From a bacterium (lineage in GTDB: Bacteria; Bdellovibrionota_C; UBA2361; OMII01), in NCBI GenBank assembly GCA_017853915.1, contig JAFMIS010000010.1, forward strand, positions 1 to 19,368: a stretch of 19,368 nt of DNA, written 5' to 3'. The position numbers were made by a program, and so were the translations under genes. Under the pieces are notes generated by a model, which worked only from the letters and a program-made list of their open reading frames with translations, had not been told where the DNA came from and searched no databases. This document shows positions 1 through 4,463 of this stretch, in pieces (position 1 is the stretch's first letter; the number at the start of each line of letters is the position of its first letter).

Positions 1-1
1 A

Positions 2-808
2 AGTATCATCATCTTCGCTGGTATCGCCGCTCGTATGCCATCAGTGTTTGGCTCAACTGTCGAGCTAGCGCGCACCGGTGAGGTGTCGCCGTTTACGGTT
101 CTTTTTCTATTAATGTTCTCGCTCTTTACCATTTACGCGATCATTTATGTTGAGCGATCTTCTCGGAAGATCCCCGTGCAGTATCCACGTCGCATGGTCG
201 GAAAGCGCATGACCGCGGCGCAGACCCAGTACATGCCCCTGAAAGTGAACATGAGTGGAGTTATTCCACCTATCTTCGCGTCCGCGATCTTGGTCATGCC
301 AGCTACCTTAGTGACGGTCATTCCCGGGATGGATATCTCCGTTTTCGGGCGCTTGTTTACACCGGGGTCGTGGGGATATGAGTCGATCTACGTCGGTCTG
401 ATCGTCCTGTTTAGCTTTTTCTACACGGCAGTTGTCTTTAATCCCCCGGAGGTTGCTGAGAACCTCAAGAAAAACGGCGGGTTCATCCCGCTTGTGCGGC
501 CGGGCAGTGAGACCGCCGATTATCTTTACGGTATTCTAAACCGACTCACCCTGTGGGGCGCGGTATACATCTCGCTCGTATGTGTGTTGCCTCAGATGGT
601 GTATCTCAATCTGGGAGCTTCTCAGTTCGCCTACGTGTTCGGTGGTACGGCGGTGCTGATCGTTGTTGGTGTTACCCTTGATACCGCGGCTCAGATTGAG
701 TCGATGTTGGTGGCTCGCAACTACGAGATCTTCATGTCGAAGTCATCAAAGAGTGGACGTGGGCTCGGTGGAGCTGGTCTCTCTCGGGGTCGATTGGTTC
801 GTCGCTAA
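2..808 (+). CDS. secY: Protein translocase subunit SecY (3' part, truncated by window edge)
   Basis: SecY forms the membrane channel of the general secretion pathway. The reading frame is open from base 2, so the gene starts outside the window; the visible 268 residues are roughly the C-terminal 60% of a usual ~440-aa SecY. Visible family marks are the cytosolic stretch with QYPRRMVGKRM, the segment NMSGVIPPIFASAI at the start of the next membrane helix, the loop VFNPPEVAENLKKNGGFIPLVRPG that contains the conserved arginine needed for translocation, and several hydrophobic segments before a basic glycine-rich tail ending in RGRLVRR. The adenylate kinase gene follows 42 bases downstream, the classic spc-operon order. 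Identification is secure; only the N-terminus is unseen. Confidence 0.97.
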   Translation, partial: SIIIFAGIAARMPSVFGSTVELARTGEVSPFTVLFLLMFSLFTIYAIIYVERSSRKIPVQYPRRMVGKRMTAAQTQYMPLKVNMSGVIPPIFASAILVMPATLVTVIPGMDISVFGRLFTPGSWGYESIYVGLIVLFSFFYTAVVFNPPEVAENLKKNGGFIPLVRPGSETADYLYGILNRLTLWGAVYISLVCVLPQMVYLNLGASQFAYVFGGTAVLIVVGVTLDTAAQIESMLVARNYEIFMSKSSKSGRGLGGAGLSRGRLVRR

Positions 809-850
809 TTCTGTGTGCTGTTGAGCTGTTTGTAATTACAGGAGCATTTC

Positions 851-1420
851 ATGCGAATAGTTCTTTTGGGACCTCCGGGTGCTGGCAAGGGCACTCAGGC
901 GATGGAGATAGTAAAAAAGTTCGGTATTCCACATATCTCGACCGGGGAGATCCTGCGTGAGCAGGTGGCTTCCGGCTCCGCCCTGGGCCTGAAGGTCAAG
1001 GCAACCCTCGATGCCGGAGAGCTGGTCTCGGATGAGGTGATCATGGAGGTAATCGAGGAGCGGTTGAAACGCCCTGATTGTGCCAAAGGCTATCTCTTAG
1101 ACGGAGTTCCTCGTACCGTGCGGCAGGCGGAGATCTTGGCAGGTATCCTAGAGAAGACAGATACGGAGCTGACCGCTGTTGTGCAGATATCGGTTCCTGA
1201 GCAGGTGTTGATGGAGCGCATCCGTCATCGAGGTCTGACGAGTGGCTCAAATCGCTCGGATGATACGGCGGCAGTGGCGGCAAACCGTTTGCAAGTTTAC
1301 TGGGCTCAAACCGCTCCAGTCGCGACCTACTATCGAGATCGTGGCTCGTTAAAGGAAGTAGACGGAGTAGGGACTGTTCAAGAGGTCTCTGAGCGAATAT
1401 TTAAGGCTGTCGGGCGTTAG
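851..1420 (+). CDS. adk: Adenylate kinase, short-LID form
   Basis: Catalyses ATP + AMP = 2 ADP in the cytoplasm. The P-loop GPPGAGKGTQ lies at residues 7-16, followed by the AMP-site segment HISTGEILR and the motif DGVPRT. At 189 residues it is shorter than the ~214-aa long form; the LID is only a short stretch (RHRGLTSGSNRSDD), as in the short-type enzymes. The ATG has an AGGAG 6-7 bases upstream. Departures from the usual family sequence: STGE where STGD is normal, DGVPRT where DGFPRT is normal, and NRSDDTAAV where GRxDDNxEx is typical. Core catalytic arginines appear present, so it is probably active. It follows secY, but the usual next genes (map, infA or rpsM) are missing. Confidence 0.95.
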   Translation: MRIVLLGPPGAGKGTQAMEIVKKFGIPHISTGEILREQVASGSALGLKVKATLDAGELVSDEVIMEVIEERLKRPDCAKGYLLDGVPRTVRQAEILAGILEKTDTELTAVVQISVPEQVLMERIRHRGLTSGSNRSDDTAAVAANRLQVYWAQTAPVATYYRDRGSLKEVDGVGTVQEVSERIFKAVGR

Positions 1421-1589
1421 CGATAGCTACGCGACTCAGATAGTTGTGCTGGCGGTAGCCGTTTTTACCGGCTTCTCTAAAGCATTTTTCGAGCTCTTTC
1501 ATCCGATAGGAGCTCCGTTTCACTCGCTTTTTCCCCAGTTGTGAGGTCTAGCCTAAAGGCCCTCACGGTTTCTCGTAAACCTGTCGATA

Positions 1590-1613
1590 GATCTTAGTGA
1601 TAGGATCTCAGTG
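1590..1613. repeat. 10-bp direct repeat upstream of the HD-domain gene
   Basis: GATCTTAGTG (1590-1599) and GATCTCAGTG (1604-1613) differ at one base and are spaced 14 bp start to start, about 36 bp before the preferred start codon. This could be a pair of regulator half-sites, or chance. The rest of the 228-bp gap after adk holds only a weak GCCG/CGGC hairpin near 1457-1471, which is not a convincing terminator. Confidence 0.3.
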
Positions 1614-1648
1614 GAAGCGCATTGTGCGCTCGTGACACAGGAAGAGCG

Positions 1649-2728
1649 ATGTTCTCAACGAAAAGTGCACATGGGGCTAGCGGCGGCGACGTGACGCCTG
1701 TTAAAGAGGCTGGCCCTCTCACACATGAGACGCGACTTCCATCCCTCGCGGTTGAGCCAGGAGAGCCACGCGTAGCTGAAGCTGTGACCTCGCGGATAGA
1801 GGCTATGCTTGAGAGCCTCTATCCAACCGTGGATGTGGCGCCCTTCCACAATGTTGGCCACGCGCGTGAGACGAGGGATCATGCGTTGAGATTTGCGGCG
1901 AGAGCGCGGGAATATGGTGTAGATGTTGACTGCGTGGCGTTAGAGCAGGCTGCCCTTCTGCATGATGCCCGCTACGATATCGCCCCCAGCTCGATGGCAT
2001 TGCCCTCGCGCGAGGATGTCCACGCGTTTTTCGCTTACAACGTACTTCGAAGCCAAGGCGCGGACGATCGACATGCCCTCAAAGTCGCGCGAATAATCAT
2101 GGGAACGAATTCAATGATCGAGCCGCAATCGATCGAGGAAAAAATACTGCGGGCTGCCGACCTATTCGGATTTAGTGCGCCGTACGACGTGTTTCGCGAG
2201 GGGGGACAGAGACTTTATCAAGAGATGTATAGCTTGAGTGGTGTGATGGAGCCCGTTCCGTACAGTGAGTTTGCCAGAAAGCAATTGTCCCACCTGTCTC
2301 TGTACCTGTGGCCAGCTCTTGATATTACTCCCAGCTACAACAATCCACGCGGTCAGTCGGGGTGGCATGAAGGGGCATTAACGAATCTGATCGGGCTCTT
2401 TCGAGCCGAGGTATGCCCTGCTGGAAAGGTAGTGGCTGATCTGACCGGTGATCTTACAGATAAGGTCTGGCGGGAGGCTCTGGTGGGTGATTCCCTTGTT
2501 GTTCGAGTCCACCGTGACCAGTCTGTTCGGGAAGCGATGTTGGCAGATATGAGAAGCGTGGCCGAGGGCATTACTCCGAAGCCTCCGGTGTTTGTGGTCC
2601 CCGGTGGGCCGGAAGGGAGTCCACTACCAAGGGCCAGCTGCGACATCGTTATCACGAAGGGCGGTGCCCTCAGCGCCGAGGCTCAACGTGTGCTTGCCCC
2701 CGGTGGCAGGGTCCTCGCGGCTGTATAA
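1649..2728 (+). CDS. HD-domain metal-dependent phosphohydrolase with degenerate methyltransferase-like C-terminus
   Basis: I chose the ATG at 1649 (359 aa) over an in-frame TTG at 1622 because AGGAAG lies four bases before the ATG. Residues ~64-175 carry the HD-superfamily metal-ligand set: H67-N-x-x-H71, H105-D106 within ALLHDARYD, and D171 within RAADLFGF. The pattern resembles the small predicted HD phosphohydrolases of the FHN/YHNxxH type. The substrate is unknown. Residues ~258-359 read like the second half of a class I methyltransferase fold (VADLTGD, then LPRASCDIVI, then VLAPGGRVLAAV), but the SAM-binding glycine loop is not recognisable, so this part is probably degenerate or structural. 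It is the first gene after the broken secY-adk operon and lies before a hairpin-rich region. The HD call is fairly firm; the tail is tentative. Confidence 0.8.
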   Translation: MFSTKSAHGASGGDVTPVKEAGPLTHETRLPSLAVEPGEPRVAEAVTSRIEAMLESLYPTVDVAPFHNVGHARETRDHALRFAARAREYGVDVDCVALEQAALLHDARYDIAPSSMALPSREDVHAFFAYNVLRSQGADDRHALKVARIIMGTNSMIEPQSIEEKILRAADLFGFSAPYDVFREGGQRLYQEMYSLSGVMEPVPYSEFARKQLSHLSLYLWPALDITPSYNNPRGQSGWHEGALTNLIGLFRAEVCPAGKVVADLTGDLTDKVWREALVGDSLVVRVHRDQSVREAMLADMRSVAEGITPKPPVFVVPGGPEGSPLPRASCDIVITKGGALSAEAQRVLAPGGRVLAAV

Positions 2729-2804
2729 TCCGGACATCCTGTTCGAATCTGTTGGAATTAGAAAAGACTGTCTGAGGTCTGATCCACCTCCGGAACGCAG
2801 AGTT

Positions 2805-2854
2805 GCTTAGCCCGGATATTGCACTATGCACTATAGTGCAATATTTGGGCGAGC
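2805..2854. repeat. Hairpin 1: long foldback with TGCACTA repeats
   Basis: The arms ATATTGCACTA (2816-2826) and TAGTGCAATAT (2834-2844) are perfect complements around a TGCACTA spacer. The right part alone, TGCACTATAGTGCA (2827-2840), is a perfect 14-bp palindrome. Counting G-U pairs and one small internal loop, the stem extends outward through CCCGG/TTGGG to GCT/AGC. TGCACT in either orientation occurs five times between 2820 and 2871. The left end, TTAGCCCGGATATT, is nearly identical to the end of the foldback element at 8383. Confidence 0.8.
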
Positions 2855-2874
2855 AAGTGCATGGATGCACTTGC
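2853..2874. repeat. Hairpin 2: perfect 22-bp inverted repeat
   Basis: The arms GCAAGTGCAT (2853-2862) and ATGCACTTGC (2865-2874) are perfectly complementary around GG; as RNA or ssDNA this is a 9-bp stem with a TGGA loop. It abuts hairpin 1 and shares its last base with hairpin 3. Confidence 0.85.
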
Positions 2875-2902
2875 AAATTCCGGAGCGCAGCGTAGGAATT
2901 TG
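2874..2902. repeat. Hairpin 3 with GAGCGCAGCG loop
   Basis: The arms CAAATTCC (2874-2881) and GGAATTTG (2895-2902) enclose a 13-nt loop containing GAGCGCAGCG (2883-2892). Hairpin 6 has almost the same loop motif. Confidence 0.8.
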
Positions 2903-2904
2903 GA

Positions 2905-2951
2905 GCCTACAGATTGTGTGGGCACATCGGGGTCCCACACTAACTGTAGGC
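2905..2951. repeat. Hairpin 4: two-segment stem
   Basis: The outer arms GCCTACAG (2905-2912) and CTGTAGGC (2944-2951), and the inner arms GTGTGGG (2916-2922) and CCCACAC (2934-2940), are separated by symmetrical 3-nt internal loops (ATT and TAA). This gives 15 paired positions. No integron attC core boxes are present. Confidence 0.8.
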
Positions 2952-2956
2952 GATAA

Positions 2957-2984
2957 GGAAAAAGGCCACGGATGGCCTATTTCC
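2957..2984. repeat. Hairpin 5
   Basis: GGAAAAAGGCC (2957-2967) pairs with GGCCTATTTCC (2974-2984) with one mismatch, around a 6-nt loop. A short U-tract falls in the 3' arm, so it could also act as a weak terminator, but there is no real T-run after the stem. Confidence 0.7.
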
Positions 2985-2988
2985 GCGC

Positions 2989-3025
2989 ATTTTTCACGGC
3001 GAGCGTAGCGAACTTCGTGAAAAAT
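2989..3025. repeat. Hairpin 6 with GAGCGTAGCG loop
   Basis: The arms ATTTTTCACG (2989-2998) and CGTGAAAAAT (3016-3025) are perfect. The 17-nt loop contains GAGCGTAGCG (3001-3010), matching the loop motif of hairpin 3 at nine of ten bases. Confidence 0.8.
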
Positions 3026-3092
3026 ATGGGAGAGTATGCTGGAGTAATTACAATCAACCGTTCACGCTAGAATATGGGTAGAGTGATGCTGA

Positions 3093-3139
3093 GCGTTCGA
3101 TGAAACCAAAAGGGTCGCCCTGTTTGTTTCATCGAATGC
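3093..3139. repeat. Hairpin 7: near-perfect 47-nt foldback upstream of the marR-like gene
   Basis: GCGTTCGATGAAAC (3093-3106) pairs with GTTTCATCGAATGC (3126-3139) with one G-T position. The pairing continues inward (CAAA/TTTG, then AGGG 3111-3114 with CCCT 3118-3121) to a TCG loop, with only single-base bulges. It ends just upstream of a putative extended -10 element. Confidence 0.8.
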
Positions 3140-3159
3140 GGCCACAAGGTTAAATTCGG

Positions 3160-3168
3160 TGCTATACA
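3160..3168 (+). promoter_or_regulatory. Putative extended -10 promoter for the marR-like gene
   Basis: TGCTATACA has the extended -10 layout (TG-N-TATACA), with no clear -35. Transcription would begin near 3175, leaving a leader of only ~16 nt made of C/A-rich CAAACC repeats with no Shine-Dalgarno. Weak, unverified prediction. Confidence 0.3.
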
Positions 3169-3190
3169 AACCCAAACCCAACCCAGAACA

Positions 3191-3493
3191 ATGGAACTGC
3201 ACCAAACAGTAGATGCAATGCTACGGCTCCACGGAGTCCTCGTCGAGAGGTTCTCCGTCGGAAGCGTTAACGACCTGATGATGCTCAGCATCATCGGGCG
3301 CTCTCCTGATGGCATTCGGCCCTCAGAGATAGCAAGAACCATTCGCACCTCCAATGCGAATGTGACGGGAAGGCTTGACCGCCTTGAGAAGCGTGGGTGG
3401 ATTCAGCGCTCTGCTCGAAAGGGAGACCGTCGCTGTATACCCGCGAAACTCTCCGAAGAGGGTCAGCGCTTAATCCAGTCCCTGGCTGATTAA
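3191..3493 (+). CDS. MarR-family winged-helix transcriptional regulator, short form
   Basis: A DNA-binding repressor/activator type protein of 100 aa. Residues ~26-90 form a typical MarR winged helix: LMMLSIIGRSPDG, the helix-turn-helix RPSEIARTIRTSNANVTGRL, DRLEKRGWIQR, then the wing with the conserved GDRR and the start of the next helix LSEEGQRLI. It stops at residue 100 where family members of ~140-150 aa continue into the helices that complete the dimer interface, so dimerisation may be altered. The ATG has no Shine-Dalgarno; no other start is visible in the open frame upstream. The palindromes at 2816-2874 and 3093-3139 are candidate operators. The ligand and regulon are unknown. Confidence 0.8.
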   Translation: MELHQTVDAMLRLHGVLVERFSVGSVNDLMMLSIIGRSPDGIRPSEIARTIRTSNANVTGRLDRLEKRGWIQRSARKGDRRCIPAKLSEEGQRLIQSLAD

Positions 3494-3498
3494 GCGTA

Positions 3499-3542
3499 GG
3501 CGGCAGCGCGCGAGATGGGTTTCCTCTCGTCGCGCTGCCGCC
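3499..3542 (+). terminator. Strong GC hairpin directly after the marR-like gene
   Basis: GGCGGCAGCGCGCGAGA (3499-3515) pairs with TCTCGTCGCGCTGCCGCC (3525-3542) with one bulged base, starting five bases after the stop codon. The nearest T-run (TTTTT) lies ~15 nt beyond the stem, so it is a likely transcript end or stabilising structure rather than a textbook intrinsic terminator. The rest of the 302-bp gap to the next gene holds no further recognisable element apart from a weak promoter candidate. Confidence 0.6.
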
Positions 3543-3744
3543 GGCTTCATACACGTGGGTTTTTCGGTGTCTAGCATGTTTTTCATAAGCGCCAGTAGTC
3601 TGCTGTCGTGTGAAGATCGTGGTAGCCTTATGTAGGAATTACGCCGCATTCGATGATCCTTACCATCAAGCGCCATGCCGGAAACGTGTTCGACTGTGCT
3701 GCCCCTTGAGCGGCTACATGGAGAGCCAAGAAGACATTTTTTTA

Positions 3745-3774
3745 TTGAAACCAGCCAGCAAAAGCGAGTAGTTT
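3745..3774 (+). promoter_or_regulatory. Weak promoter candidate before the 183-aa gene
   Basis: TTGAAA (3745-3750), 18-bp spacer, TAGTTT (3769-3774). The -35 matches consensus at five of six positions, the -10 poorly. The position, ~22 bp before the start codon, is reasonable. Confidence 0.22.
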
Positions 3775-3795
3775 ACCAGAAAAAGGGGTCGCACA

Positions 3796-4347
3796 ATGCT
3801 GGCAGTTGCTCAACAAAATTCAGGTTCCTCTCAAGCACAACATATTACCATAGGAAAGTTAGGCGGCGCGGTATCGCGGATGATTGAGGCCAGAGCTGGT
3901 GAAGCTCCCATTCCCGATAGGCCGGAGGTTCCAGCCGCGCAGGTTACGGCGGAGGTTAAGACCACCCGTATCTGTACCGGGGACACGACCCATGAGATCT
4001 TTTGGGGAATTGAATTCTCCATGGCAGCGTTCGATCTCCGCGCTCAACGGCTTGTGACGGTGAGTACCTCGATCCATGAGATACCTGACGTGGCGCCGAG
4101 CGCGCTTTCTCGAGTTGGTAGTGACGATCTCTGGAAGAGAGACTTGCGTGCCTGGGATTCTTCGCTGCAGTCGCGGTGGCAAAGGTCGTGTGAGGCGAGC
4201 GCCGCTGATGCCCTGGCGATGGCGCGCCTCATGTCGCGGGTCCAGTCAGACCCGATCAATCTGCAGACAGTGCTCTCAAAAGACTTTGACGAGTTCGTGT
4301 CCCTGCGGTTGGGGGAATTAGTTCACGCTCTTCGTGTTACTGCGTAG
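3796..4347 (+). CDS. Hypothetical protein, 183 aa
   Basis: Not recognised. The ATG is preceded by AGGGG at a seven-base spacing, a good ribosome site. The product begins with a Gln/Ser-rich stretch (MLAVAQQNSGSSQAQH) that has no signal-peptide character and lacks membrane segments. The first half contains Thr-, Pro- and Val-rich, probably beta or disordered sequence; the second half (~120-183) is amphipathic and helical (LQSRWQRSCEASAADALAMARLM, then the tail FDEFVSLRLGELVHALRV). It lies 116 bp before the 919-aa gene in the same direction. A CCGAG/CTCGG stem-loop (4355-4368) follows the stop. A small partner or chaperone of the next product is possible but not supported by motifs. Confidence 0.6.
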   Translation: MLAVAQQNSGSSQAQHITIGKLGGAVSRMIEARAGEAPIPDRPEVPAAQVTAEVKTTRICTGDTTHEIFWGIEFSMAAFDLRAQRLVTVSTSIHEIPDVAPSALSRVGSDDLWKRDLRAWDSSLQSRWQRSCEASAADALAMARLMSRVQSDPINLQTVLSKDFDEFVSLRLGELVHALRVTA

Positions 4348-4463
4348 GAGGGCGCCGAGTTGTCTCGGGTTATTCACCAATCGGTGGCGACCAAGCACCG
4401 CATGTACGGCAATGTGACCCAGGCCTCTTGATTAACCCGGTAATCGTGCGATTCTGAGGTGTT

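Noticed and set aside
2736..2760. tRNA T-loop-like TTCGAATC
   Set aside because: No matching T-stem, anticodon arm or acceptor stem can be built around it; chance match.
2905..2951. Integron attC site or other recombinase site
   Set aside because: The two-segment stem looks attC-like in outline, but the RYYYAAC/GTTRRRY core boxes and the extrahelical bases are missing and no integrase is nearby.
2826..3008. 60-aa plus-strand ORF across the hairpin array
   Set aside because: It runs straight through four inverted repeats, has no ribosome site and no protein-like composition; the structure explains the sequence better.
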